From positions 2,604,001-2,668,000 of the forward strand of contig OZ253540.1 of NCBI GenBank assembly GCA_965262485.1: a DNA stretch of 64,000 bases, given 5' to 3'. Below, in pieces: positions 26,980-35,614 of this stretch. The notes beneath the pieces were generated by a model. It made no database searches. It was given only the letters and a program-made list of their open reading frames with translations, and was not told the origin of the DNA. The position numbers were made by a program, and so were the translations under genes. Positions within the stretch are counted from its first letter, which is position 1, and each line of letters starts with the position of its first letter. Source of the DNA: Bin87 sp965262485 (GTDB lineage Bacteria > Chloroflexota > Dehalococcoidia > Lucifugimonadales > UBA3495).

Positions 26980-27200
26980 GGGGGCAGCCCGGCCCTCACC
27001 CCCGGCCCCTCTCCCGGTGGGAGAGGGGAGAAGGAGACGGGTTTTTACCCTCACCCACGTCATTCCCGCGAAAGCGGGAATCCACGCACCCCTGCCCCCA
27101 GGGACGGGTTTTTACATCGATGGACAGGATGGACACGATTTTTGGGTCGGGGCGGCCCTCACCCCCACCTGTCATTGCGAGGAGCGGAGCGACGTGTGAC
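26980..27200. repeat. Cluster of short intergenic repeats
   Basis: The 296-base gap holds CCCCTCTCCCGGTGGGAGAG (hairpin) at about 27006-27025, TCATTCCCGCGAAAGCGGGA at 27060-27079, an ACATCGATGGACAGGATGGA copy near 27113-27132, and a fragment of the TGTCATTGCGAGGAG element at 27170-27197 (copy E, left half only). No gene is supported here. Confidence 0.8.
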
Positions 27201-27208
27201 GGTATTTG

Positions 27209-27973
27209 TCAACACACGCCGACTTCGTCCCCTACGCGCACGGCGCCCGGTTTTTCCACCAGGCCATACACGCCGAAATATGCCGCCGCCGGATTGGGTC
27301 GGTAGCCCAGGATCGACTTGACGACATCGGTGTCGGTCTCGCCGGTGTCCGGTTCCTGGTTGATGATGGCGCAGCGGGGGTCGGGCGCAAGGATTCTCAC
27401 CACCGCATCGCCGATACTGATGGGCCGATTCATCCAGCCGTCTTCCTGGTGTGGCTCGCAACCATCCAGCAGGAGCGTGGGGCGAAACCGGTCGGTGGCC
27501 AGGCACTCGTCGTCGGACATTCCCATTTCGGACGACAACCGCTCCACCGACGCACGGCCCAGCACCGACACCGGAAACTCGTCGAACACCTGGCACGGCA
27601 GGTCAGACATCATCAACACTACGGGTTGCTCACAAAACTCACTCAATGCCAGCATCCAGTCGCCCGTCAGCGAACGCCCGCGCACCCGGCGGCCCCAAAC
27701 GATAGTCCACACCGGGCGATCCAACTCCGGTTGCCCTTCCAGCGTCGTACCGTCCGGAAACCGGATGCTCAACCGTTCTTCCGCCGCGTCCCATCCCGCC
27801 GTCAGTTGTGCCAGCTTTCCCACCTGGCGCCGCGTTAACAACCGGCCCTGACCGTTCACCAGGTAAAACCGCCGGTCGTCGCGGATGCCACCCAAATCGA
27901 GCACAACTTCATCCAGTCCCACCAACCCCATTGATTTGACCGGCGCAATGTTAATCTCGGCAACGGTAATCAC
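27209..27973 (-). CDS. MOSC-domain protein (YcbX-like)
   Basis: 254 residues. An N-terminal beta-barrel (INIAPVKSMGLVGL, RFYLVNGQGRLLTRRQ) is followed by a MOSC domain with FRPTLLLDG and DPRCAIINQEPDTGETD, whose Cys is the sulfur/molybdenum-binding residue of YcbX and mARC proteins. Family members transfer or accept sulfur on Mo cofactors, or reduce N-hydroxylated compounds. Start GTG 27973 has GGAGA eight bases upstream. Stands alone. Confidence 0.85.
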   Translation of the reverse strand: MITVAEINIAPVKSMGLVGLDEVVLDLGGIRDDRRFYLVNGQGRLLTRRQVGKLAQLTAGWDAAEERLSIRFPDGTTLEGQPELDRPVWTIVWGRRVRGRSLTGDWMLALSEFCEQPVVLMMSDLPCQVFDEFPVSVLGRASVERLSSEMGMSDDECLATDRFRPTLLLDGCEPHQEDGWMNRPISIGDAVVRILAPDPRCAIINQEPDTGETDTDVVKSILGYRPNPAAAYFGVYGLVEKPGAVRVGDEVGVC

Positions 27974-27989
27974 TATGTCTTCTCCAAGC

Positions 27990-28320
27990 CACGGGCTCCC
28001 TCTCCCTTGATGGGAGAGAGCTAGGGTGAGAGTGAAAGCATCATACTCTTTCGTCTTCGTCTAGGGGAGAAGGTTGGAGCGAGGATGGCTGCCTTCCCCG
28101 TCGAGATTGCCACGTCCTTCGACGGGCTCAGGATGAGCGGGGGTGTGGGGGTGTTGAGGATTTGTCATTGCGACCCCGTACTTGATACGGGGGCGGCAAT
28201 CCCGGCGCCGTAGCAATGGTGGTTTGCCGACGTGTGTCCAACCTCAACGAGATTGCCACGTCGCTACGCTCCTCGCAATGACAGGGGGCGGACAATGACG
28301 GGTTACGCAAATGTATCCTC
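27990..28320. repeat. Repeat-filled intergenic region with copy F
   Basis: Holds CCCTTGATGGGAGAG (hairpin with the copy at 30310-30355), a CTTCGACGGGCTCAGGATGA unit at about 28115-28134 and the full palindromic element core at 28163-28283 (copy F, in the orientation of C and D). No gene is supported in the 375-base gap. Confidence 0.82.
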
Positions 28321-28348
28321 TGGGAGAGGGGTGGTTTGATGGTTGCGC

Positions 28349-29803
28349 TTACTCCCAGCTCAAAAATTCCTGGACCAGCTTACGGGCGGGATCGCGATCG
28401 TATATCTGATACAGGAGCGCAGCGTTGCGGGCCGAGTCTCCGCCGAAATATCGTTCGTACAGGGTTTGCCGGCCGCCGAACGCGCTGCAGGACACATCCC
28501 AAGCCAGGCGGAACAAACGGATGCGTTCCTCCGCCGTCGCCGTATCCGTGTCCATATACCGTTCGATCTCATCGGCCAGCGGCCCGCTCAGGTCGGCCTC
28601 GGCGGGCAGCGCCATCAGGCTGCTGGAGCCCAGCAGGTGAAGTATCTCCGCCATCCGTGGGTACATGGTAATCATCTGTTTTCGAGCTACCAGCAACGGT
28701 CGGTAGTCGGGACAGAATATCCCCCACTCGTCGATGGACGCCTGCGCCTCTGATGCCGCCAGCAACGCCCTGGTAATCTCCAGGTTATCAATTAATTCGG
28801 CGATGAGATGCTGGGTTTGCGGCAGTTCGCCGGAACCCAGAATGTCGGCCATCAACGATGCCAGACCCAGGACGAACTCGCACTTCACTACGTTTTTGGT
28901 AACCACCTGGTGGCCGGTGTGAGCGTTGCGATTGGTGCGCTCGCCCCACTGGTTGCACAACGCGACGTCGTTGTACAGGAACACGCGCTCCCACGGCACC
29001 AGCACATCGTCGAAAAACACGATGGCGTCCATCTCCTCGAACCTGCTGCTGGCGGGATGATCGAAATGCGACCGGCCGGCGTCGAAAGTGTCGCGGCACT
29101 GGAATTTCAGGCCATCCACGTTGCACGGAATGGCAAACCCAAAGGCGTATTTGCCTTCCTCGCCGACCGGCACTCGCCGCGTCCGCGCCGGATACACCGC
29201 AATCTCATCGGACAGCGGCCCCAGGGTCGCCAGCACCCGCGCCCCGCGCACGACGATGCCATCCTGGTTCTCATCAACCACCGACAGGGCTACGTCGGTG
29301 CGGTCGTCGAACGGAGTGTTGCCCACCGACCGGCTCCGTTGCAGGTTCACCAGAGTATGCGTCATCACGATGTCGTTTTCCCGGATGAACTCGTAATAGT
29401 TCAGGATGTTCTGCCCGAACTCCGGACGGTTGCGGGCGCAGAAGTCGGCGCCGGCGGCCATAGACATCACTGCCACGTTGAGAAAATCGGGTGTGCGACC
29501 CATCATGCCGCAGGAGCCTTTCGCCCAATTGGTGATCATCCTGCGGCGGCGTTTCAGGTCATCGGCGTTGCGCGGCATAATGAACGATAAGCCGACCGGA
29601 TCTCCGGTTGTGGGCGACGTGTAGGTCATATCATCGCGCAGCGCCGGATCGTGTTGCATGTCCAGCAAGCTGGCAACGGTGCGCAAGCCGCCGGCAAAGG
29701 CCGGGTGGGCCGTTACATCCGGCACCCGTTCTCCGCTGATATAAACTTCCGCCGAACGTTCCCTGATCCCGGCGATATATTCTGCGCCTGTTCTTGCTGG
29801 CAT
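28349..29803 (-). CDS. HpaB-family FADH2 hydroxylase / 4-hydroxybutyryl-CoA dehydratase-like
   Basis: 484 residues of the 4-hydroxyphenylacetate 3-monooxygenase (HpaB) superfamily. Signatures: GRTPDFLNVAVMSMAA, NIL..YYEFIRENDIVMTHT, IVVRGARVLATLGPLSDE, and FFDDVLVPWERVF. HpaB proteins hydroxylate phenols with free FADH2, but the close relatives 4-hydroxybutyryl-CoA dehydratase and vinylacetyl-CoA isomerase share the fold, so the exact reaction is open. The expected cysteines of the 4Fe-4S dehydratase are not obvious, which favours a hydroxylase. ATG 29803 has GGGAGAAAG upstream. An ACT-domain gene lies upstream. Confidence 0.85.
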   Translation of the reverse strand: MPARTGAEYIAGIRERSAEVYISGERVPDVTAHPAFAGGLRTVASLLDMQHDPALRDDMTYTSPTTGDPVGLSFIMPRNADDLKRRRRMITNWAKGSCGMMGRTPDFLNVAVMSMAAGADFCARNRPEFGQNILNYYEFIRENDIVMTHTLVNLQRSRSVGNTPFDDRTDVALSVVDENQDGIVVRGARVLATLGPLSDEIAVYPARTRRVPVGEEGKYAFGFAIPCNVDGLKFQCRDTFDAGRSHFDHPASSRFEEMDAIVFFDDVLVPWERVFLYNDVALCNQWGERTNRNAHTGHQVVTKNVVKCEFVLGLASLMADILGSGELPQTQHLIAELIDNLEITRALLAASEAQASIDEWGIFCPDYRPLLVARKQMITMYPRMAEILHLLGSSSLMALPAEADLSGPLADEIERYMDTDTATAEERIRLFRLAWDVSCSAFGGRQTLYERYFGGDSARNAALLYQIYDRDPARKLVQEFLSWE

Positions 29804-29825
29804 AAGGCTTTCTCCCTTAATTTTC

Positions 29826-29855
29826 GTCATTCCGGCGAAAGCCGGAATGACGGTG
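29826..29855. repeat. Palindromic TCATTCCGGCGAAAGCCGGA repeat
   Basis: A perfect hairpin, TCATTCCGGC / GCCGGAATGA with loop GAAA, between the ACT and HpaB genes. Could act as a weak terminator or mRNA stabiliser; similar units at 24527, 27060, 43845, 43950 and 63636. Confidence 0.8.
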
Positions 29856-29893
29856 AATCCTGGTGGGCGTGGTTTCCAGGTTGGGTTCGGGGT

Positions 29894-30286
29894 TCAGACG
29901 ATGCGCTCGCTGCCGATGGCGTCAACGGCGCGGGGGCGGTCGTCCGTTTTCAACGCAATCATCGCGTAACCGGCCTGACGGCCCAGGATGTGCATACTAT
30001 GGATGTTGACGCCGGCCTGCTTCAGGCCGTTGGCGACGCCGGCCAGCGCGCCCGGTTCATCCGGCAGGCGGAGCACCAGAGCGTCGTCGCCGACGGCTTT
30101 GAAACCGGCCCGGTTCAGGACGTAGAGCGCCCGGTCGTAGTCGTCGGTGGTCAGAATAATTGTGCCCTGTTCGCCGACGACCTCGGCGTTGATTGATTCC
30201 AGGTTAATGCCTTCATCAGCCAGGGCTTTGGTGATGTCGGCGATGACGCCCACTGCATTGTTCACCATAACGATAATTCGGTTCAT
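29894..30286 (-). CDS. ACT-domain protein
   Basis: 131 residues with two ACT modules: IIVMVNNAVGVIADITKALA with INLESINAEVVG, then LRLPDEPGALAGVANGLKQA with VNIHSMHILG. ACT domains bind amino acids and regulate enzymes; stand-alone double-ACT proteins of this type are common upstream of catabolic genes. ATG 30286 has GGAG eight bases upstream. Likely co-transcribed with the HpaB gene downstream. Confidence 0.85.
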   Translation of the reverse strand: MNRIIVMVNNAVGVIADITKALADEGINLESINAEVVGEQGTIILTTDDYDRALYVLNRAGFKAVGDDALVLRLPDEPGALAGVANGLKQAGVNIHSMHILGRQAGYAMIALKTDDRPRAVDAIGSERIV

Positions 30287-30323
30287 CGGGACGCTCCTTA
30301 TTGAGAGGAAAACCACCCTCTCC

Positions 30324-30530
30324 CTAGCCCTCTCCCATCAAGGGAGAGGGGACAGATTCTCGAGCGCAGTCATCGACCAGTTCGTCAATCATTTGGCGCG
30401 TCACATGAGGCATGGTGATAATGTGAGCGATATCGCCATCGGGGGCCATCTGCCACTTACGGAACACTTCCTGCGGCGGACGGGGAAACACCACCGTAAC
30501 CGAGTTGCGGTGCCGCCACGCGGTGAGCGA
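30324..30530 (-). pseudogene. hdc: Histidine decarboxylase, C-terminal fragment
   Basis: The minus strand reads TAWRHRNSVTVVFPRP, FRKWQMAPDGDIAHIITMPH and VTRQMIDELVDD, the exact C-terminal end of group II PLP-dependent histidine decarboxylase. It has no start of its own; its 5' side enters the left 69-bp repeat at 30525-30593, which has an in-frame TAG. Its last residues run into a CTCTCCCATCAAGGGAGAG palindrome. The middle of the gene, including the PLP lysine, is gone. Confidence 0.82.
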
Positions 30531-30593
30531 CTTGCAAAACTGCCAAATCGCCAACTAGCCTGCGAATTGGCCTGCTGCGCAGGGGAACTTGCA
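30525..30593. repeat. 69-bp repeat, left copy at the hdc break
   Basis: Begins GAGCGACTTGCAAAACTGCC and ends GGAACTTGCA. About three-quarters of positions match the copy at 31315-31383, in the same orientation. On the minus strand it reads in frame with hdc as CKFPCAAGQFAG-stop-LAIWQFCKSL. Confidence 0.85.
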
Positions 30594-30617
30594 AAACTCC
30601 GGCAGTCAATTGGCATG

Positions 30618-30651
30618 AAAAAGGGCCAAGAGGGTCAACCTCCGGCCCTTT
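30618..30651 (-). terminator. Rho-independent terminator of the hicBA cassette
   Basis: Minus strand: AAAGGGCC stem pairs with GGCCCTTT across a 16-base loop that itself pairs GGAGG with CCCTC, followed by TTTTTC. It lies 24 bases past the hicA-like stop. Confidence 0.75.
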
Positions 30652-30674
30652 GCCTTGCGGTGGGAATGTATCTG

Positions 30675-30902
30675 TCAGAGTGATTCGTATTCGGCGAGGA
30701 ACAGGCTTTCGGTGATACCTTCGGCGGCAAGGTTTTTTGCCAGGTCGGGCCAGTCAATGCGTTCGTTCTCAAATGCGATTGTAAGCCAATAGCCGGTAGT
30801 CTCGTCCTTGAAGATAACCTGATGTCGTCTCCCTTGGACTGTGCGGTACCCAAGCCGGTTCAACACTGTACAGACAACCTCTTTCAGAAACTCGTCAGGC
30901 AT
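30675..30902 (-). CDS. HicA-like mRNA interferase toxin (divergent)
   Basis: 75 residues. The order helix (LKEVVCTVLNRLGY) then beta strands (VQGRRHQVIFKDETTGYWLT) then helices is that of the HicA double-strand RNA-binding fold, with RRH at the position of the catalytic GSH. HicA proteins cleave mRNA. Its start overlaps the HicB stop by 8 bases. It is the second gene of a two-gene cassette that sits inside the hdc gene. Confidence 0.6.
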   Translation of the reverse strand: MPDEFLKEVVCTVLNRLGYRTVQGRRHQVIFKDETTGYWLTIAFENERIDWPDLAKNLAAEGITESLFLAEYESL

Positions 30903-31191
30903 ACACCTCTACCTTTTCTTTAACCCGACGCGGAGATGCCGGTGCCCTCTCAATTTCGATGCGGTCGTAGGGAGTGTTACGTCGGTCGAGGTAGTCGGTC
31001 AGTCCCGTGTCGCCGTCCTGTTCTATGATGGTTTGGAAGAAGAACCGGATGGCGTCGTATATCTTGTAGATGACCTCTTCCTCGGTGTCTGCGTAGACTG
31101 TCATGCCGGTTACCTCGGCATAAGCCGAATACCGACCCTTATTGTCGTCATCGATAATGATATCGATGTCGCAGTTTATTTTCGTGGTCAT
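30895..31191 (-). CDS. HicB-like antitoxin
   Basis: 98 residues. Partial RNase-H-like HicB fold: RYSAYAEVTGMTVYADTEEE then VIYKIYDAIRFFFQTI, the YxAxxxExxGxxxxGDTxEEA pattern of the family. The C-terminus (RAPASPRRVKEKVEV) is basic, not a typical ribbon-helix-helix. ATG 31191 has GGAGG five bases upstream. The open frame runs on 5' into the broken hdc, but the ribosome site fixes the start here. Confidence 0.7.
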   Translation of the reverse strand: MTTKINCDIDIIIDDDNKGRYSAYAEVTGMTVYADTEEEVIYKIYDAIRFFFQTIIEQDGDTGLTDYLDRRNTPYDRIEIERAPASPRRVKEKVEVYA

Positions 31192-31314
31192 CGGGCCTCC
31201 ATGAGTTTTGCTGTGATGCAAAACCCGCCGAGTGAATCGACGGGCTGTTAGCGCTGCTCGCTGTGGTGGCAGCGTAACAGTCTGCTGATATCCTGTCAAA
31301 TATCTGCTGGCAAA

Positions 31315-31383
31315 GAGCGACTTGCCAAACAGCCAATTCCCCAATTGGCCTGCGAATTGACCTACTACGCCGGAGAACTTGCA
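31315..31383. repeat. 69-bp repeat, right copy at the hdc break
   Basis: Begins GAGCGACTTGCCAAACAGCC and ends GAGAACTTGCA. On the minus strand it continues the hdc frame without a stop as CKFSGVVGQFAGQLGNWLFG. Same orientation as the left copy, so the two frame the hicBA cassette. Confidence 0.85.
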
Positions 31384-32082
31384 TATGCTGTCAATGCCGG
31401 CGTCGAAGCCGAAGGGTTGTGGGTCAGCTACGAAGGGCAGAATCAGGCCGCTCAGGGCGGCGTCAGCGTGAATGTAAGAGCTGGTGACGGCCAGGTCGCT
31501 CAGGATGCCGCGTATCCGGTCGATATTATCCACCGCACCCCGCATAGTCGTTCCAATGTTGGCCATTATCACCGCGGGCACATCCCGGTTGACCCGTATC
31601 ATCTCGTAGAGGTCGTCGTAGTCTATCTCCCCGTTCTCCTGTCGCTTGATCATGATGTAGCGCGCGTTGAGCACCCGCACGTTTTTCAGCACACTGTAAT
31701 GGGTCTCCTCGGAGAAGTAGAACATCGCGTTGGGGAACAGCTCGCGGGCCAGGTACAACCCGTACATATTGCCTTCGGTGCCGCCGGAGGTAACGTAGCC
31801 CCAGGCGTCTGCCGGCGCAATGCGCATCAGGTCGGCAAAGCGGGTGATGACCTCCCGCTCGATCTCGTGGGTGTTGGCCCAGTAATTACTGGTGTGAAAG
31901 GGGTCGCCCACGTTGTTGATTGAGTAGGCCAAGAAGGGCAGCAGCGGCGAGTAGTCGAAGTTCTGGTTCGTCGGATAGCCGATCTGCTGCTGCGCGGCGG
32001 ACCGAATATCGCTCAGCAGTCGGTCAAGCCGTTCCTGAATTTCCGGTTGCGGTATGCCGGTCGATGCAACGGCGCTGGTCAT
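31384..32082 (-). pseudogene. hdc: Histidine decarboxylase, N-terminal fragment
   Basis: About 233 residues from ATG 32082 (GGAGAAGCC upstream). Motifs of group II PLP decarboxylases: VTSGGTEGNMYGLYLAREL (phosphate loop), SEETHYSVLKN (His stacking on PLP), and HADAALSGLILP (Asp pairing to the pyridine N). Similarity stops at AGIDSI, where the SGHK lysine motif should begin; instead the frame enters the 69-bp repeat and the TA cassette. The enzyme would make histamine from histidine, but this copy cannot form the Schiff base and is inactive unless spliced by some means. Confidence 0.85.
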
Positions 32083-32189
32083 AGGTTTGGCTTCTCCTGT
32101 TGGTATCGTGACTGGCATCCCAACGATAGCGGCGGAACGGATTGCAAAGTCAAAGCTCTGGTCCGGACGGAAGACGCCTGTCGAAGTAG

Positions 32190-33272
32190 CTACGGGCACA
32201 GGCGAGGGATAACATCCGTGCCGGAGAGGGCTTTGTTCTCCCTCGCCAAATAGCAAATCGTACGGCCGGATTTATCCTTGGCGTGGATGTCCGCGCCCCG
32301 GTCCAATAGCAACGCGATAATTGCGCTTGTCGTTATAGTCATATCCGTATTGTGATACGCCGCCTGATGCAGCGGCGTCCAGCCATCATAACCCTGCACA
32401 TTAACGTCGGCGCCCCGGTCCAGCAACAACGCTACCAACTCCTCATCCTCAGCAGCAGTTGCCCAGATCAAGGGTGTCCAACCCTTTTCGTCCCTGGTGT
32501 GAATACCCGCGCCCCGGTCCAGGAGCAGCTCTACAATTTCCAACTTCTCCGGTGTTTGGTGCCTAATCATCGCGTAACCCAGGGGAGTTGAGCCGGCAAC
32601 GTTCCTGGCGTGAATCTCGGCGCCCCGGTCCAACAGCAGCGCGACCACCGCCGGATTTACGCTTCGCGCCGCCCAATGCAGAGGCGTCGCACCATCCCAC
32701 GCCGCCCTGGCATTGATGTCCGCGCCCCGGTCCAGCAGTAAGGAGATAACTTCCGGGTTTTTGGTTGAGGATGCCGCCAAATGCAGGGTTGACGCGCCTA
32801 CGCCTTCCGTCATCGCCTCAATGTCTGCGCCCTGGTCCAGCAGCAAGGCGAAAATCTCCGGGTAATCGCTTCTGGATGCCGCCAGGTGCAGGGGCGTATA
32901 GCCATCCTCGTTCCTGGCATTGACGTCTGCGCCCTGGTCCAGCAACTCCGCTACGTCCGACAAATCGGCGGTAAGCCAGAAACTTTCGAAGTGCCATTTT
33001 TCCCTGCAATGCGCAGACGAACACGTTTGAGTCGGGAGCATGGCGGGTGAGGAGGCAGGTTGGGGAGTCCAGGTAGGAAAGGGGGTATAGGTGGGCAAGG
33101 GAGCCGGAGCCGGAAACGGCGTGTACGTGGGGGCAGGGGTGTAGGTCGGCAGGGGCACTGGCGTTGGCACAATAATCACGAGCTCCCTTTGGCACGCAGA
33201 CCCGAGGGCCAACACACCGGCAACCAAACCGAAGACCAGCAGTAAGCGCAGGGGATGCGAGACTTTATCCAC
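32190..33272 (-). CDS. Ankyrin-repeat lipoprotein
   Basis: 360 residues. Residues 1-26 are a lipoprotein signal peptide ending LGSA with Cys27 next. A Pro/Thr linker (PTPVPLPTYTPAPTYTPFP) follows, which is common in surface proteins of Chloroflexi. From about 95 on there are seven ankyrin repeats (DVAELLDQGADVNARNEDG, TPLHLAA, ALLLDRGADVNVQGYDG and so on), many sharing LLLDRGAD. Probably surface-exposed protein binding; partner unknown. Start GTG 33272. Confidence 0.86.
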   Translation of the reverse strand: MDKVSHPLRLLLVFGLVAGVLALGSACQRELVIIVPTPVPLPTYTPAPTYTPFPAPAPLPTYTPFPTWTPQPASSPAMLPTQTCSSAHCREKWHFESFWLTADLSDVAELLDQGADVNARNEDGYTPLHLAASRSDYPEIFALLLDQGADIEAMTEGVGASTLHLAASSTKNPEVISLLLDRGADINARAAWDGATPLHWAARSVNPAVVALLLDRGAEIHARNVAGSTPLGYAMIRHQTPEKLEIVELLLDRGAGIHTRDEKGWTPLIWATAAEDEELVALLLDRGADVNVQGYDGWTPLHQAAYHNTDMTITTSAIIALLLDRGADIHAKDKSGRTICYLARENKALSGTDVIPRLCP

Positions 33273-33341
33273 AGCTTCACCTGGCCTGTCTTTCTCTTCC
33301 TTCTGCGATATTTGCCCATAGCAGGCTGACTGTGCAACCGT

Positions 33342-33511
33342 CCTGAGGGCAGCGGCAGGGTCATTCGGTTGTCATTGCGAGGAGCGCAGCAACGTGGCAA
33401 TCTCGTTGAGGTTGAGCACGTGCCGGGGAACCATCATTGCTACGGCGACGAGATTGCCACGCTGCGCTCGCAATGACATGAGGAAAACCGAAAGGCCCTG
33501 AGGGCAGCGGT
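33342..33511. repeat. Palindromic element, copy G, flanked by 14-bp direct repeats
   Basis: Core 33370-33478 as in copies A and B. Both outer sides differ from A-D: TCATTCGGTT on the left, AAAACCGAAAGG on the right. The 14 bases CCTGAGGGCAGCGG occur at 33342-33355 and again at 33498-33511, outside the element. Confidence 0.85.
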
Positions 33512-33594
33512 GAGACGGATTGCCACCGGCGCAAGGGTATGGTATATGAGCCAAAACCGCAAACTGGGAGCCTCATCTATCAGGGAGTTCTGCC

Positions 33595-34407
33595 ATGCCA
33601 ACCATCCAGCGCGAACACGCCCAACTGCACTATTATCTCGACGACTTTACTGATCCGTGGCGTTCTTCACCCGGCGCTGTGGTGTTGCAGCACGGTTTTT
33701 CCCGCAGCGGCAGTTTCTGGTACAACTGGCCGCCCCTGCTGAGCCGGGAGTACCGCGTGATCCGCCCCGACTTGCGCGGCATGGGCCGGTCCACCGCGGA
33801 CCCGGAGCGCTACGAGCCTACCCTGGACGTCCTGATGGCCGATCTGCTGGCCATTCTGGATCAGGAAGGCGTTGACAAGGCGGTGTTCGTCGGGGAGTCC
33901 TTCGGCGGGATCATGGGGATGCAGTTCGCCCATGACCACCCCGACCGGTGCCGGGCCCTGGTGCTATGCAATTCGCCGTGCCGCCTGAGCCGGCGAGAGA
34001 GCGCTACACCCGAAGGCAGCTGGCTGGCGACCATGGAACAGGGTGGTATCGGGGCCTGGTCGGCGGCCACCATCAACTTCCGCCTGGATATGCGGCACGC
34101 GACTGAGGAGCTGAAAGACTGGTACATCGCCGAGATGGATAAAACCCCGGGCGAAATCGGCCAGACCCTGCACCGCTATCTCGACAGCCTTGACTTCGGG
34201 CCGCACCTGAAAGACATCACGGCGCCGACTCTGTTGCTCACCGGCGACGAATCCCCCACCACGAGCATGGAGCAGCAGCACTTCATGGCTGACGAAATCC
34301 CCAACAGCCAGCTGACTATCTACCCGGGCCTGGGTCATGGCATAAACGCCATTTACCCGGAGTGGTGCGTGGACCGGATGCGGGAATTTTTGGGGCTGCG
34401 GGCGTAA
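33595..34407 (+). CDS. Alpha/beta hydrolase
   Basis: 270 residues. VVLQHGFSRSG (oxyanion loop), nucleophile elbow GES102FGG, Asp near 224 in LLTGDES, and His248 in GLGHG form the triad. RVIRPDLRGMGRS is the family signature. Probably a carboxylester or C-C bond hydrolase such as those in aromatic degradation; the substrate is not resolved. Stands alone after repeat G. Confidence 0.87.
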   Translation: MPTIQREHAQLHYYLDDFTDPWRSSPGAVVLQHGFSRSGSFWYNWPPLLSREYRVIRPDLRGMGRSTADPERYEPTLDVLMADLLAILDQEGVDKAVFVGESFGGIMGMQFAHDHPDRCRALVLCNSPCRLSRRESATPEGSWLATMEQGGIGAWSAATINFRLDMRHATEELKDWYIAEMDKTPGEIGQTLHRYLDSLDFGPHLKDITAPTLLLTGDESPTTSMEQQHFMADEIPNSQLTIYPGLGHGINAIYPEWCVDRMREFLGLRA

Positions 34408-34477
34408 TCGCCGCACCGGCGGGATCCCTGATCCGCTGTTGTCCCTTTACCGCTGGAGAACGGCGAGAGTAATACCA

Positions 34478-35065
34478 TTACCCGCCTATCCCCAGTTCGG
34501 CCTGCATGTCGGTTACGGCCTGGTTGCGAGTTTTACGCTGCCATTGCGGGCGATTGTTGATGGGCTCGTTGATGATTTCGGGGTCTATTTTTAGGGCCAC
34601 GAACACCGGGCCCGGCTGGCTCATGATCTCGTCAATCTGATTTGCAAAATCTTCCAGGTTGTCGATGGAGTAGGTGGCCGGATAACCGCAGCCCTGGGCC
34701 ACCACGTGGTACTCCATTACGTCGGCGTTGGGCACCGGCTGGCCGCCCGTCGTTGCGTACACGCCATTGTCCAGCACGAAGTGATACAGGTTCTTCGGAG
34801 CCTTCTCCGCGATGGTGGATAATGCGCCCATTCCCATTAACACATCGCCTTCCGAGTCAAACAGGACCACGCGTTCGTTTGGCAACGCCAGCGCCAAACC
34901 CAGCGCGAAGGATGCGTGCCCGCCCATCGCCGGGTCGCCCAGGGGCAGGTCGCGGTCGGGCTTATCGCTCAGTTCGACCCAATAGCGGCCGCCGCGACCG
35001 GGAATGACGACGGCATCGCCGCGCGACTTGTTGAAAACTTCCAGCATTTCTGCGGTTTTCATCAT
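34478..35065 (-). CDS. Sulfopyruvate/phosphonopyruvate decarboxylase-like, TPP-binding (beta) subunit
   Basis: About 195 residues, the C-terminal TPP domain of a split enzyme. DSEGDVLMGMGALSTIAEKA with NLYHFVLDNGVY is the GDG..N thiamine-pyrophosphate motif, with Val in place of the second Gly. LGDPAMGGHASFALGLALAL is the entry helix. Pairs with the alpha subunit upstream, 39 bases away on the same strand. Decarboxylates a 3-substituted pyruvate. ATG 35065 is chosen for its spacing from AGGAGA; an in-frame GTG at 35074 is too close. Confidence 0.85.
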   Translation of the reverse strand: MMKTAEMLEVFNKSRGDAVVIPGRGGRYWVELSDKPDRDLPLGDPAMGGHASFALGLALALPNERVVLFDSEGDVLMGMGALSTIAEKAPKNLYHFVLDNGVYATTGGQPVPNADVMEYHVVAQGCGYPATYSIDNLEDFANQIDEIMSQPGPVFVALKIDPEIINEPINNRPQWQRKTRNQAVTDMQAELGIGG

Positions 35066-35104
35066 ATTGGTCACTTTCTCCTGTTCTTTATGGTGGGGGT
35101 ACTC

Positions 35105-35614
35105 CTAGCGGCTTACGTTGAACCCGTGGTACTCGTCGCCCACGAGCACCGCCACCGGGCGCTTCTCCCGGGCGGCTTCGGCAAAGGCGACCGAAATACG
35201 GTCTGCGTCCTCGTCCGATTCCACCAGGTAGTAGTTGATATTAAAGGCGTGGAGGAATCGCTCGGTGTAGAACGCGGCGGTATCGGTGATTACGCCGTGG
35301 CGCGTCCAGCCGCGGTAGCCCACCATCATCACTACCGGCGTGTTCATGCCCAGACCCCAACCGCGCAGCGAGTCGCCCGACTCCATCATGCCGGTGTTCT
35401 GGATCAGGATAACCGGCTTGGCGCCGCCGGCGGCCAGCCCGGCCGCGGTGGAAAAGGCGTGGCCTTCCCGGCTCACCGGCACCAGGTCCATCGTTGGGTC
35501 GTCGCGCATCAGGACGTAGAGAAAGTTGGTCTCGCTGTCAGGGAGCCACACCACGTGCGTAGCGCCGTTTTTCTTCAATTCTTCCAGCACGCGGGCGGGA
35601 CTCAATTCTGCCAT
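35105..35614 (-). CDS. Sulfopyruvate/phosphonopyruvate decarboxylase-like, alpha subunit
   Basis: 169 residues, the N-terminal pyrimidine-binding TPP domain: VLEELKKNGATHVVWLPD, VSREGHAFSTAAGLAAGGAK with the essential Glu, and ILIQNTGMMESGDSLRGW. The split into alpha and beta genes is the ComD/ComE layout of coenzyme-M sulfopyruvate decarboxylase and of phosphonopyruvate decarboxylase relatives. ATG 35614 has GGAGGAAACC upstream. Confidence 0.85.
   Translation of the reverse strand: MAELSPARVLEELKKNGATHVVWLPDSETNFLYVLMRDDPTMDLVPVSREGHAFSTAAGLAAGGAKPVILIQNTGMMESGDSLRGWGLGMNTPVVMMVGYRGWTRHGVITDTAAFYTERFLHAFNINYYLVESDEDADRISVAFAEAAREKRPVAVLVGDEYHGFNVSR

Noticed and set aside
26974..27321. Open frame of 115 codons after the aminotransferase
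   Set aside because: Made of repeat sequence and antisense to the MOSC gene end.
30635..30853. Frame inside and beside hicA
   Set aside because: Overlaps the terminator and hicA in another frame; no motif.
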